Of a DNA stretch of 64,000 nt, positions 45,341 through 53,824 are shown piece after piece (position 1 is the first letter of the stretch; the number at the start of each line of letters is the position of its first letter). The position numbers and the translations under genes were made by a program. Below the pieces are notes generated by a model that did no database searches, was not told where the DNA came from, and saw nothing but the letters and a program-made list of their open reading frames with translations. This stretch comes from Gaiellasilicea sp963789355. GTDB lineage: Bacteria > Actinomycetota > Thermoleophilia > Gaiellales > Gaiellaceae. Location of the stretch: assembly GCA_963789355.1 (NCBI GenBank), contig CAWBKK010000002.1, forward strand, positions 248,001 through 312,000, given 5' to 3'.

Positions 45341-46168
45341 GTGGCGACGACGGCTCACAATGCTGCCCTCGGGACGACGGGGGATCCCGTCGTCCGGCTC
45401 GAGGGCGTTCACAAGAGCTTCGGTGACAACGAGGTGCTGCGTGGGATCGACCTCGAGGTTCCGTCCGGCGAGGTGCTGACGATCATCGGCCCGAGCGGCA
45501 GCGGCAAGAGCACGCTGCTGCGCTGCGTCAACCTGCTCGAGCCGCTGAACGCCGGCCGGATCTACTTCGAGGGCGAGGAGATCACGCGCAAGGGCGCCGA
45601 CCTGTCGGCGACGCGGCAGCGGATCGGCATGGTCTTTCAGCAGTTCAACCTCTTTCCACACCTGACCGTGATGAACAACCTGACGCTCGCGGCGCGCCGG
45701 ATCAGGCGCCAGCCGCGTGGCGATGCGGAGGCGCGCGCGCGTGAGCTGCTGGCGCGCGTCGGCCTCTCCGAAAAGGCCGACCAGCATCCGCACCAGCTCT
45801 CCGGCGGGCAGCAACAGCGGGTCGCGATCGCACGCGCGCTGATGATGGAGCCGCATGTGATGCTCTTCGACGAGGTCACCTCCGCACTCGATCCGGAGCT
45901 CGTCGGCGAGGTGCTGATCGTGATGCGCGACCTGGCGCGCGAGGGGATGACGATGCTCGTCGTCACGCACGAGATGCAGTTCGCGCGCGAAGTGGGGGAC
46001 CGGATCGTCTTCATGGACGAGGGGCGCATCGTCGAGCACGGCCTGCCGGCCGATGTGCTCGATCGTCCCCAGGAAGAGCGGACGCGGCGGTTCCTGCGCC
46101 GCTCGCTTCAGCTTGCAGGCTCGCTCGAAGAGTTGTCAGTCACCGACGAGGAAGGAGCACGTGCATGA
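45341..46168 (+). CDS. Polar amino acid ABC transporter ATP-binding protein (GlnQ-like)
   Basis: A 275-residue importer ATPase. Walker A GPSGSGKST, Q-loop GMVFQQFNLFPHLTV, signature LSGGQQQRVAIARAL and Walker B VMLFDEVTSALDPE mark the GlnQ/HisP/ArtP class. A short N-terminal extension of about 15 residues precedes the domain. It energises uptake of the amino acid bound by the following binding protein through the two permeases. The stop overlaps the binding-protein start (ATGA). Confidence 0.94.
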   Translation: MATTAHNAALGTTGDPVVRLEGVHKSFGDNEVLRGIDLEVPSGEVLTIIGPSGSGKSTLLRCVNLLEPLNAGRIYFEGEEITRKGADLSATRQRIGMVFQQFNLFPHLTVMNNLTLAARRIRRQPRGDAEARARELLARVGLSEKADQHPHQLSGGQQQRVAIARALMMEPHVMLFDEVTSALDPELVGEVLIVMRDLAREGMTMLVVTHEMQFAREVGDRIVFMDEGRIVEHGLPADVLDRPQEERTRRFLRRSLQLAGSLEELSVTDEEGARA

Positions 46169-47082
46169 AAAGGATTCTCCTGGCGACGGCGGGGGTCGCC
46201 GTCGTGGCGGTCTTCAGTGCCACGATCGGATTCGCACAGCCCAGCGCCACGACGGGCACGGTCAGAGCGGAGGCGGCGGCGCCGCTGCCGAAGCTGCCCG
46301 CCGAGATCGCGGCACGGAAGCGGTTCATCGTCGGGGTCAAGTGCGATACGCCGCCCTTCGGCTACCTGGACGTCCGGGGCAAGAACGCAGGCGTCGACGT
46401 GGAGATCGCGAAGTGGTTCGCCCGCTACGCCTTCGGCCGCGAGCAGCGCCTCACGTTCGTCTGCGCCCCGACCGCTGTCCGAGAACCGCTGCTGACCGGC
46501 GGCCGGGTCGACCTCGTCATCTCGACGTTCTCCTACTCCGCCGACCGGGACACGCGGATCGACTTCTCCCGCGCGTACTACAAGGCGACCGGCCGGCTGC
46601 TGGTCAAGAACAACTCGCCGATCCAGTCGCTGGCCGACATCCGCGGCCGCACGGTGTCGACGACGCCGGGCTCGATCTACGACCGTTGGATGCGGCGCTG
46701 CTTCTCGAACACCCAGGTGCTCGCGGTCGAGAGCGTCACCGCCGCGGTGATCGCGTTCAACCAGGGACGCGCGGACGCGGTCATGTTCGACGACACGTCG
46801 CTCGCGCTCCAGGCGGCGACCGACCCGAACGCAAAGCTGACGGATGACCTGTTCCTCGAGTCACCGTACGGGATCGGGATCAAGCAGGGCAACGTCCAGC
46901 TGAAGCGCTGGGTCGACGCGCGACTCAACCTGATGAAGCAGAAGGACCTGTTCATGCCGATCATCAGGAACAACGTCGCCCCGCGGTTCGTCAACGCGTT
47001 CTCGAAGAACATCCTGCGGCCGAACAACACGTTCGCGTATCGCTCGGCCTCGTTGCCAAGCGTGGACACGGTCTGCCCGTAG
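46165..47082 (+). CDS. Amino acid ABC transporter substrate-binding protein
   Basis: A 305-residue SBP_bac_3 protein. Residues 1-28 are a signal peptide (MKRILLATAGVAVVAVFSAT, cleavage near GFAQ); no lipobox cysteine is present. The mature protein has KRFIVGVKCDTPPFGYLD, the domain hallmark for binding an alpha-amino acid, then DLVISTFSYSADRDTRIDFS and GRTVSTTPGSIYDRW. Glutamate/aspartate-type ligands are likely for this class but not proven. A strong hairpin follows the stop and would reduce transcription into the permeases. Confidence 0.93.
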   Translation: MKRILLATAGVAVVAVFSATIGFAQPSATTGTVRAEAAAPLPKLPAEIAARKRFIVGVKCDTPPFGYLDVRGKNAGVDVEIAKWFARYAFGREQRLTFVCAPTAVREPLLTGGRVDLVISTFSYSADRDTRIDFSRAYYKATGRLLVKNNSPIQSLADIRGRTVSTTPGSIYDRWMRRCFSNTQVLAVESVTAAVIAFNQGRADAVMFDDTSLALQAATDPNAKLTDDLFLESPYGIGIKQGNVQLKRWVDARLNLMKQKDLFMPIIRNNVAPRFVNAFSKNILRPNNTFAYRSASLPSVDTVCP

Positions 47083-47098
47083 CCGACTGAGTCGATCG

Positions 47099-47131
47099 AA
47101 GGAGCGGCCGCGGCGCGCGCGGCCGCTCCTT
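47099..47131 (+). terminator. Intra-operon hairpin between binding protein and permease genes
   Basis: A perfect 14-bp stem (47099-47112 with 47118-47131) with a GCGCG loop follows the binding-protein stop by 16 bases and is followed by TCTCTCCC. As a partial terminator or RNA stabiliser it would give more binding protein than permease, a common need of such importers. Confidence 0.75.
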
Positions 47132-47141
47132 TCTCTCCCGA

Positions 47142-47819
47142 ATGATTCTCGCCATCACCTACGACCTCTGGGGGTTCGTCTCCGAGAACTGGGAGGAGCT
47201 GCTGGACGGGCTCTTCAACACGCTCAAGGTGTCGGCGATCGCGATCGTCGGCGCCCTCGTGATCGGAGCCGTGCTCGGCGCGGCCCGCGCGCACCGCATC
47301 CCCGTCGTCAGCCAGCTGACGGCGGTCTACGTCGAGCTCGTCCGAAACACCCCGATTCTCGTCCAGATCTTCCTGATCTTCTTCGCGCTGCCGCAGTTCG
47401 GGATCACCTTGAACCAGTTCACCGTGGCGTGGCTCTCTGTGATGATCTGGGGCGGCGCCTTCAACAGCGAGAACTTCCGCGCCGGCTTCGAGGCGGTGCC
47501 CTACCGCTACCGGGAGGCGGCCCAGGCGCTCGGGTTCGGGCCGCGGGAGACGTTTCTGAACGTGACGCTGCCGATCGGCGGCCGGATCGCGCTTCCCTCG
47601 TCGATCAACACCTACATCTCCGTCATCAAGAACACGTCGCTGATGTACGTGATCGCCTACAGCGAGCTGACGACCACTGCGCTCAACATCAGCGCGCAGT
47701 CGCTGGAGACGCTCGAGGCGCTCACCGTCCTGGCCGTCGTCTACCTGACGCTCGTCTGGTCGCTCTCGGCGGCGATCCGCCTGCTCGAGTCGCGCCTCGC
47801 GCTTCCGGAGGGGAGGTAA
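47142..47819 (+). CDS. Amino acid ABC transporter permease
   Basis: A 225-residue permease of the HisM/GlnP class with about five spans. The EAA loop that contacts the ATPase is YRYREAAQALGFGPRETFLN. N-terminal ENWEELLDGLFNTLKVSAIA is the usual opening. It forms a heterodimer with the next gene product. The ATG follows the hairpin by 10 bases and has no good ribosome site. Confidence 0.92.
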   Translation: MILAITYDLWGFVSENWEELLDGLFNTLKVSAIAIVGALVIGAVLGAARAHRIPVVSQLTAVYVELVRNTPILVQIFLIFFALPQFGITLNQFTVAWLSVMIWGGAFNSENFRAGFEAVPYRYREAAQALGFGPRETFLNVTLPIGGRIALPSSINTYISVIKNTSLMYVIAYSELTTTALNISAQSLETLEALTVLAVVYLTLVWSLSAAIRLLESRLALPEGR

Positions 47820-47821
47820 TC

Positions 47822-48499
47822 GTGCCCCACTGGGTCGAGCCCGTCGCGCGGTACATCCTCGAGGTGGGGCTGCCCGCGACCCTGCGCGTGTCCGCGATCG
47901 CGGTGGTGGGGAGCGCGGTCGTGGGCGTCATCCTGGGAACGCTGATCACGATCAAGTTCTGGCCGCTCCGGTCCGCGATCCGCCTCTACATCGAGGTCCT
48001 GCGCGGGCTGCCGATCCTCGTCACCGTCTTCATCGTCCACTTCGGCCTGCCCGAGATCTCGGCCTCGTTCAGGTTCGCCCCGCTGACGAGCGCCGCGATC
48101 GCGCTCGTCCTCTGGGGGAGCGCCCAGGTCGCCGAGGCCACGCGCGGGGCCGTCCAGTCGATCCCGCGCGAGCAGCACGAGGCGGCAGCTGCGCTCGGCT
48201 TCGGCTGGGTCGGCCGGCACGGCTTCGTGATCCTGCCCCAGGCGCTGCGCCGGCTGCTGCCGCCGTTCGTCGGCCTGCTCGTCAACATCATCCAGAACTC
48301 GACGCTCGCGCAGACGATCGGCGGCGTCGAGATCCTGCAGGCCGCCAAGTCGCAGAACGAGCGCCTGTCCTTCCCGGAGCCGATCGGGATCGGCGAGATC
48401 CACGCCTTCGAGATCTTCGCGGGCGTGATGATCCTCTTCTTCCTGATCTCGTTCCCGCTGACGCGGCTCGCGGCGATGCTCGAGAAGCGGTTGGCCTAG
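47822..48499 (+). CDS. Amino acid ABC transporter permease
   Basis: A 225-residue second permease. N terminus YILEVGLPATLRVSAIAVVG, EAA loop PREQHEAAAALGFGWVGRHG. The GTG start lies 2 bases behind the previous stop with GGAGGT as ribosome site. The stop abuts, without any gap, the stop of the convergent secreted-protein gene in the sequence CTAGCTAG. Confidence 0.92.
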   Translation: MPHWVEPVARYILEVGLPATLRVSAIAVVGSAVVGVILGTLITIKFWPLRSAIRLYIEVLRGLPILVTVFIVHFGLPEISASFRFAPLTSAAIALVLWGSAQVAEATRGAVQSIPREQHEAAAALGFGWVGRHGFVILPQALRRLLPPFVGLLVNIIQNSTLAQTIGGVEILQAAKSQNERLSFPEPIGIGEIHAFEIFAGVMILFFLISFPLTRLAAMLEKRLA

Positions 48500-49462
48500 C
48501 TAGCTCCCGAGGTCGACTGTCGCCTTCACCAGGAGCGTGAACCGGCGCTTCGAGGTGCTCGTGCTCGTGAGCGTCGCGGTGCAGTCGCCCGGACCGAGGC
48601 TGGGGCGGTCGATCGTTGCGCTCGTCTTGCCGGTGCCGATCAGCTTCCGCGCCACACGCTCCCCGTCGCAGCGGATCTCCAGCGTCGCTCGTGCCCTCTT
48701 CTCGCGCGGTCCGGTGATCGTCGCCGTCGCGACGACGTGACGACCGGGGCCGAGGAGGCCGAAGGGGATCGAGGAGCGCTGCTTGGGCGCGAGGTTGCCG
48801 CTGCGGGTTCGCGTCAACGGCTTCAGCACAGGCGTGGGCGGCGTCACGATCTCCGGGATCGGGCCGAGGCCGAGGTCGCCCCTGATCGAAGCCAGCACCG
48901 TCTCGTTCGGCGGCTCGAGCCACTCGATCGCGAAGGGGCTCCCCGGGAGGGCCAGTTGGGCGTAGTCCTCGGCGAAGATCTCCGCGATGCTGCGGCTCCA
49001 GCCGATCACGTAGCTGCGGGCGACACTGCCGATCCTGACGAGTGCGGCCATGCCGCGGGCGCGCCACCACGTGCTCGTCCCGTTCGGCTCGGCGGTTCCC
49101 TCCACCGGGATCGAGCGGTCGAGATGATGGCCGTACTCGTGCACGAGTGTGTGGGCATTGGAGTCGCTCTGCTCCGCCGGGACGACGATCACGTTTCTGC
49201 CGTAGCACCCGGCGGCGTTGCGGCCGCACGTCGCGCGCAGCTCGTCCCGGCTGACGAGATCGATGCGCACCGTCGTGATCTCGTCACCGTGCGGTGCGGC
49301 GCGCAACAGGGCCGCGTACCACTCGATGTCGACTCCCTCGACGCGGACGTCGAACTTGATCGGCCGGCCCGCGTCGTCCGGCACGATCACCTCGGCGGCG
49401 GCGGCCTCCCCGGCAAGCGCGAGCGACGAGAGCACGAGGAGCAGGACGAGCGTGCGGCGCAT
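48500..49462 (-). CDS. Secreted putative zinc metallopeptidase (HEYGH)
   Basis: A 320-residue exported protein with signal peptide at residues 1-22 (ending AAAA). TLVHEYGHHLDRS is a HEXXH zinc motif and the downstream IAEIFAEDYAQLA may provide the third, glutamate, ligand, as in gluzincins. The N-terminal part before the motif is a short alpha/beta domain; the last 100 residues form a beta-rich domain with repeated Thr/Ser strands (FGLLGPGRHVVATATI, CTATLTSTSTSKRRFTLLVK). Protease activity is inferred from the motif. A TAGTCT box 7 bases before the ATG suggests its own promoter. Confidence 0.75.
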   Translation of the reverse strand: MRRTLVLLLVLSSLALAGEAAAAEVIVPDDAGRPIKFDVRVEGVDIEWYAALLRAAPHGDEITTVRIDLVSRDELRATCGRNAAGCYGRNVIVVPAEQSDSNAHTLVHEYGHHLDRSIPVEGTAEPNGTSTWWRARGMAALVRIGSVARSYVIGWSRSIAEIFAEDYAQLALPGSPFAIEWLEPPNETVLASIRGDLGLGPIPEIVTPPTPVLKPLTRTRSGNLAPKQRSSIPFGLLGPGRHVVATATITGPREKRARATLEIRCDGERVARKLIGTGKTSATIDRPSLGPGDCTATLTSTSTSKRRFTLLVKATVDLGS

Positions 49463-49469
49463 CGCGGCC

Positions 49470-49475
49470 AGACTA
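49470..49475 (-). promoter_or_regulatory. Putative -10 box (TAGTCT) for the HEYGH protein gene
   Basis: On the minus strand TAGTCT ends 7 bases before the ATG at 49462. Confidence 0.45.
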
Positions 49476-49531
49476 GACCACGCGGGGTAAAGATCAGATA
49501 AGGGCGGAGAGCCCGATGCCGGCCAGCGCGG

Positions 49532-50389
49532 TCACAGATCCTTGCGGACGAAGGACGCCGCCGCCAGCCCCCAGACCATCGCCACCCAGACCGCGGCCCA
49601 CGCGAGGTAGGCGGCCGTCAGCGACGACTGGCTCAGGAACGGAAAGCCGTCCAGCTCGGGGCCGAACTGCGCCAGCGCGGCCGGGTCCTGGAATGCGTGC
49701 ATGGCCCCGCGCCACAGCCCATCGGTGGGCAGCAGCATCCGCGAGACGGTGCCGGCGTTCGCGAGGCCATCCTTGCCGAGCGCGTCGCCGATGCCACCCA
49801 CCACACCGGCGATCCAGGTCGCGCCGAAGAGACCGACCGCGACCACTCCCGACGCCATCGGCGAGATCGCCGTCGACAGCAGCAGCGCGAGCGTGAGCAG
49901 CACGGTCGTCTGCGCCGCGAGCAGCGCGAGGCCGGCCGCCGGCTGTGGCGGCCAGTAGCCCACCGTCGCCCAGACGACGACGCACTGGGTGAGGCCCGCG
50001 AGGACGACGAAGCCGCTCCCGAACGCCACGAGCCCGAGCCACTTGCCCAGCAGGACCGCGGAACGACGGACCGGCCGGGCGAGCACCGACAGCGCAATCC
50101 CCGATTCCGTCTCGCCGGCCACCGTGGGCCCGGCGAGGAACGCGGTTCCCAGGGCTGCGATCAGGCTGAGGCCGAACATCACGAGGTTGAGCAGCTGCGA
50201 CGCCACCAGCCGGGACTCGCCGCTCGTGAGCGTCCCGAGGTCCGACTCCGCCGCCAGCCGCGAGAACCCCCAGCCGCTCAGGAGGAGCAGCGCGATAGTC
50301 AGCCCGGCGAGGGCCAGCAGCACGCGCCGGCGCGACGCCTCGCGCAGGGTGAGCGCGGCCATGGTCGCGACCGTCCGGGCTGTCCTCAC
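49532..50389 (-). CDS. ABC-2 type transporter permease
   Basis: A 285-residue membrane protein with about six spans: N-terminal TLREASRRRVLLALAGLTIA, then LLNLVMFGLSLIAALGTAFL and GETESGIALSVLARPVRRSA, the pattern of NosY-like permeases. Its GTG start overlaps the ATPase stop by GTGA. It is the last gene of a sigma/anti-sigma/ATPase/permease operon; substrate unknown. Confidence 0.86.
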   Translation of the reverse strand: MRTARTVATMAALTLREASRRRVLLALAGLTIALLLLSGWGFSRLAAESDLGTLTSGESRLVASQLLNLVMFGLSLIAALGTAFLAGPTVAGETESGIALSVLARPVRRSAVLLGKWLGLVAFGSGFVVLAGLTQCVVVWATVGYWPPQPAAGLALLAAQTTVLLTLALLLSTAISPMASGVVAVGLFGATWIAGVVGGIGDALGKDGLANAGTVSRMLLPTDGLWRGAMHAFQDPAALAQFGPELDGFPFLSQSSLTAAYLAWAAVWVAMVWGLAAASFVRKDL

Positions 50390-51384
50390 AGGTCGTCTCC
50401 ATGGCCTGCGCGCAGGATCCCGAGGAGGCGCTCCTCGAGGCTGATCCGAGCGGACTCGACCGCGTGCACCCGTGCGCCCAGCGCGACCAGGTCGCGCACC
50501 AGGTCGGGAACGGCGTTCTCGTCGACGTCGGCCGGCAGTGCCAGCGTGAACCAGTCGCCCGCGCGATCGACATCTCCCGTCCTGGCCAGCCGCGCTTCGG
50601 CTGCGGGAGAGAGGTCGCTCAGCTGGAGCCGAAGCTCGCGCTGGCCGAGCAGCTCGGCCAGCGTCCCCGACGCCGCGACCCGACCCCGGTCGAGGATGAC
50701 CACCCGGTCGCAGACCCGCTCGACCTCGCCGATCAGGTGGGAGTTGAGCAGGACCGCGACGCGGCGCGACTTCAGCTCCAGCACGATGTCGCGGACGTCG
50801 GCGCGGCCGAGCGGATCCAGGGCGCTGGTCGGCTCGTCCAGGACGACGACCTCCGGCCGGGCCACGAGGGCGACCGCCAGCCCCAGGCGTTGTTGCATCC
50901 CCTTCGAGAAGCCGCCCACACGATCGCCGGCGCGCTCGGCCAGGCCCACGAGCGTCAGGCAGTCGCGCTGCTCCTGCCGGGGCACGTCGACGCCCGCCAG
51001 ACGGACGTGGAGGGTCAGCACCTCGGTCGCGCTCAGCCACGGCTGGTAGCGGAAGAGCTCCGGCAGGTAGCCGACGCGGCCGCGCGAGGCCGGATCGGCC
51101 GCTGGCCGTCCGAGGAGCATCACCTCCCCCGCATCGGGGCGGACGAGGCCGAGGAGGATCTTGATCACGGTCGTCTTCCCGGCCCCGTTCGGGCCGAGCA
51201 GCCCGACCACCTCGCCGCGGCCCACCTCCAGCGACACGTTGTCGACCGCAGGTCGCCGGCCGTACCGCTTGCGCAGGCCCGAGCACCAGACGGCGGGCGC
51301 CTGGGGCAGGCCGGCGAGCAGGCTCGCCGCCTCCCGCAGCGCGGCGTCGCTCTCGACGACGACGGGACCGGCGGCTGCGCTCAG
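50386..51384 (-). CDS. ABC transporter ATP-binding protein, probable CTG start
   Basis: An ATPase of about 332 residues. Walker A GPNGAGKTTVIK, signature GGFSKGMQQRLGLAVAL and Walker B VVVLDEPTSALDPL are intact; the last 90 residues form a NosF/DrrA-like C-terminal domain. The first usual start codon, GTG at 51237, would remove the first strand and the A-loop tyrosine, which lie upstream as GLRKRYGRRPAVDNVSLEV in the same open frame. No ATG, GTG or TTG exists before a CTG at 51384 that overlaps the upstream stop as CTGA and has GAGGAT 8 bases before it. I therefore place the start at CTG. The alternative is a truncated protein from 51237. Confidence 0.8.
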   Translation of the reverse strand: MSAAAGPVVVESDAALREAASLLAGLPQAPAVWCSGLRKRYGRRPAVDNVSLEVGRGEVVGLLGPNGAGKTTVIKILLGLVRPDAGEVMLLGRPAADPASRGRVGYLPELFRYQPWLSATEVLTLHVRLAGVDVPRQEQRDCLTLVGLAERAGDRVGGFSKGMQQRLGLAVALVARPEVVVLDEPTSALDPLGRADVRDIVLELKSRRVAVLLNSHLIGEVERVCDRVVILDRGRVAASGTLAELLGQRELRLQLSDLSPAAEARLARTGDVDRAGDWFTLALPADVDENAVPDLVRDLVALGARVHAVESARISLEERLLGILRAGHGDDL

Positions 51385-52463
51385 CGCAGATCCTCGGCGA
51401 TCGACAGGACCTCGTCGTCGTCCAGCGAGCCCGCCACCGCGGTCACGACGCCGTCGTCCACCCAGACGACCGCCGCGAGCGTCCGGTCGCGGGTGACGAG
51501 CACGGTGGCCGGGACTCCGTTCACCTGCGCCGACGACGTCGTGATCTGATCGGCGGGCACGGGGAGCGGCAGGGTGGAGCCGTCCGCGTTGAACGTGCGC
51601 AGTTGCGACGCGACGTCGTCGGGCAGGCCGGGGAGCGACAGGACGTAGTCGCGCAGCGTCTCGAAGGCGACGCCGGAGGAGAAGGCGGTCGGCGCCACGG
51701 CGCGGCCCACGAAGAGGGCGGGGACCCCGGCGGACGAAGCCCAGATCTGAGCCACGCCCGGGCCGGCGAGCAGACGCACCTGACTCCCGTCCAGGCCCGG
51801 CGGAGGCTGCCGCAAGGTCGTGCCGGCCTCGGCGGCGGCCCTGGCGGCGCGGTCGGTCGAGAAGGTGAAGGTAGCGCTCACCTCGTTGCCGACCTGGTAG
51901 ACCGGGTCACCGCCGACCCCGCGGGGCAGGGTGGCCACGTTCGGGACGTCGAGCCCGGTCTCGGTCGCTGCGACCGCTGCGTCGCGGACGACATGCACAT
52001 CGGCCTCGCGGGTGACGTCGAGAACGCCGTACGCGCTCAGGTCGGGCAGGGCGACGAGATCGGCGGTGCGGAGGCTGAGCGGAGCGATCTCCTCCGTCCG
52101 GAAGATCTGGAGCCACTCGTTGGCGGCGGCGACGCTGGCGCCGGTCAGCACGACGGCGACGGCGAGGGCCGCGACCAGAGGATGGCGCAACGCCCCACGC
52201 GATCGACCGGTAGGGGACGGGGCCGCCGCCCGCTGTCCCTCGGCCTGCGCAGCCGTCGACAGGCGCCGCCACGCGGCGGCGACGTCGACGTCCTGGCCGC
52301 CCTCGGTCGCCAGCGCCGCGTCGACGAGGGCGGCGTCCTCGCGCACCGCGGCCAGCCCACCGAGACACTGCGGGCAGCCGGCGACATGCCGGCGGTCGGC
52401 GTCGGCCACTCCGGCCGGCTCGTCGAGCAGTCGGCGCAGCACGCCTTCACTCGGATGACGCAT
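51381..52463 (-). CDS. Zinc-finger-type anti-sigma factor
   Basis: A 360-residue membrane protein. The cytosolic N-terminal domain has the ZAS zinc motif H26-x3-C30-x2-C33 (RRHVAGCPQCLGG). One membrane segment lies at about 95-113 (LVAALAVAVVLTGASVAAA) and a 245-residue exported domain follows. It overlaps the sigma gene by 17 bases, so it should hold that factor inactive until an envelope signal. The downstream ABC exporter genes are likely part of the response. Confidence 0.85.
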   Translation of the reverse strand: MRHPSEGVLRRLLDEPAGVADADRRHVAGCPQCLGGLAAVREDAALVDAALATEGGQDVDVAAAWRRLSTAAQAEGQRAAAPSPTGRSRGALRHPLVAALAVAVVLTGASVAAANEWLQIFRTEEIAPLSLRTADLVALPDLSAYGVLDVTREADVHVVRDAAVAATETGLDVPNVATLPRGVGGDPVYQVGNEVSATFTFSTDRAARAAAEAGTTLRQPPPGLDGSQVRLLAGPGVAQIWASSAGVPALFVGRAVAPTAFSSGVAFETLRDYVLSLPGLPDDVASQLRTFNADGSTLPLPVPADQITTSSAQVNGVPATVLVTRDRTLAAVVWVDDGVVTAVAGSLDDDEVLSIAEDLR

Positions 52464-52968
52464 GACGGTTCAACTCCTTCCGCAGCGCGGATTCGGCGCG
52501 GCGTACGGTGGTGCCGACGCTGCCGGGGGACAGTTCGAGCGCCGCGGCGACGTCGGCGTAGCTCAGGCCGCTGTGCCGCAGCACGAGGGCTGCGGCCTGC
52601 TTGCGGGGCAGCCCGGCGAGCGCCGCCCGCACGCGACTGCGCTCCTCGAGCGTCACGACCGCCTCGACCACGTCGGAGCCGACGGCTCCGTCCGCGGCGG
52701 CGGCGATCTCCTCCCGCGAGGCGCGGCGGCGACCGGAACGGAGCAGGTTCAGGGCGGTGTGGGCGGCGGCCACGAAGAGCCAGCCGCGGGCCTCGCCTGC
52801 CGGCACCGACGAGCGGCCGAAGGAGAGGAACACCTCCTGGGCGACGTCCTCGGCCTGCTCCCGCGAGCCCAGCACCCGGGCGGCCACGCCGACGACGCGC
52901 TGGTAGTCGCGGCGGAAGACCGCGTCCATGTCGGCGCGCTCGGCACCGCCCGCTCCCGACCCCGCCAT
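52447..52968 (-). CDS. ECF-type RNA polymerase sigma factor
   Basis: A 173-residue sigma factor: region 2 at about 15-80 (FRRDYQRVVGVAARVLGSRE, EDVAQEVFLSF) and region 4 at about 110-165 (LPRKQAAALVLRHSGLSYAD, VGTTVRRAESALRKEL). The ATG at 52968 is preceded by GGAAGGAG, a strong ribosome site; the frame is open to an ATG at 53070, which could be used if the mRNA began there. A TGTCACA element at 53099-53105 on the same strand resembles -35 sequences of some ECF groups. The overlapping next gene encodes its anti-sigma factor. Confidence 0.88.
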   Translation of the reverse strand: MAGSGAGGAERADMDAVFRRDYQRVVGVAARVLGSREQAEDVAQEVFLSFGRSSVPAGEARGWLFVAAAHTALNLLRSGRRRASREEIAAAADGAVGSDVVEAVVTLEERSRVRAALAGLPRKQAAALVLRHSGLSYADVAAALELSPGSVGTTVRRAESALRKELNRHASSE

Positions 52969-53157
52969 GCTCTCCTTCCTCTCGTCCCGTCGTTCCGCGG
53001 TTCGCCCGAGCGCGCCGGGCGCCGCCAGGACGGCCGCGGCCGTCGCTCCTCTGTGCCGAATCAGGTCCATGTCTCTACAGCACCGCCGGGATCAGGAATG
53101 TGACATCTGCTGGTGCAGTGTGCCCGCGACGAGGCCGCCACTGGTACAAGGAGCACC

Positions 53158-53703
53158 ATGACCTCCCGGCTCTGGGCGTGGCCGCTCGCCAGCCTCCTCG
53201 GGTTTCCGATCGGCGGCTACATCGCGAACGTGATCGTCGGCCCGGTCGACTCCGTCGGCCCGGCGCTCGCCGGCGGACTGATCGCGGGCGCCGTGATCGG
53301 GGCTGCACAGTGGCTCGCGCTGAGACAGGTCGTCCCGTGGGTCTGGATCGCCGCGGCCAGTGTCGGGATGGCCGTCGGCCTCGCCGTCGGCGCGGCGGCG
53401 GTCGACTACGGCATCGATCGAGGCGACCTCGTCCTCATGGGCGCGATCACGGGGCTGGGTGTGGGAGGGACGCAGGCGCTGGTGCTCGCACGGCAGGGTC
53501 TATCCGGGTCGGGATGGTGGGCGGCAGCCAATCCGCCCGCCTGGGCACTTGCCTGGCTGGTGACCTCGTACGTGATCACGGGCAACGTCGACGAGCGCTT
53601 CACGAACTTCGGCGCCAGCGGCACGCTTCTCTACGCATTCGTCACCAGCCTCGTTCTCGCTTGGCTGCTCCGCCGGACGGCATCGCGGCCACCGGCGACG
53701 TGA
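53158..53703 (+). CDS. Polytopic membrane protein of unknown function
   Basis: A 181-residue protein with about five or six glycine- and alanine-rich membrane segments, e.g. LASLLGFPIGGYIANVIVG, LAGGLIAGAVIGAAQWLAL and LLYAFVTSLVLAWLL. The motif GAAQWLALR recalls small glycine-zipper membrane proteins found in actinobacteria. The ATG is preceded by AAGGAG. It is divergent from the sigma operon. No function can be assigned. Confidence 0.7.
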   Translation: MTSRLWAWPLASLLGFPIGGYIANVIVGPVDSVGPALAGGLIAGAVIGAAQWLALRQVVPWVWIAAASVGMAVGLAVGAAAVDYGIDRGDLVLMGAITGLGVGGTQALVLARQGLSGSGWWAAANPPAWALAWLVTSYVITGNVDERFTNFGASGTLLYAFVTSLVLAWLLRRTASRPPAT

Positions 53704-53811
53704 GCGTGACGTTGAGGCTGGAGGACGGCCGCTGGTACCGCGAGGAGCCGAGGGACATGGCGCGCGCCGGCCGGGTTCTCGTGAAGGGGTCGGACGCAGG
53801 CGGGAGGGCTG

Positions 53812-53817
53812 TATCGT
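53812..53817 (+). promoter_or_regulatory. Putative -10 box (TATCGT) for glpD-glpK
   Basis: TATCGT ends 7 bases before the GTG at 53825, again the leaderless spacing; it supports that GTG over the one two bases later. Confidence 0.5.
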
Positions 53818-53824
53818 CGGAGCG

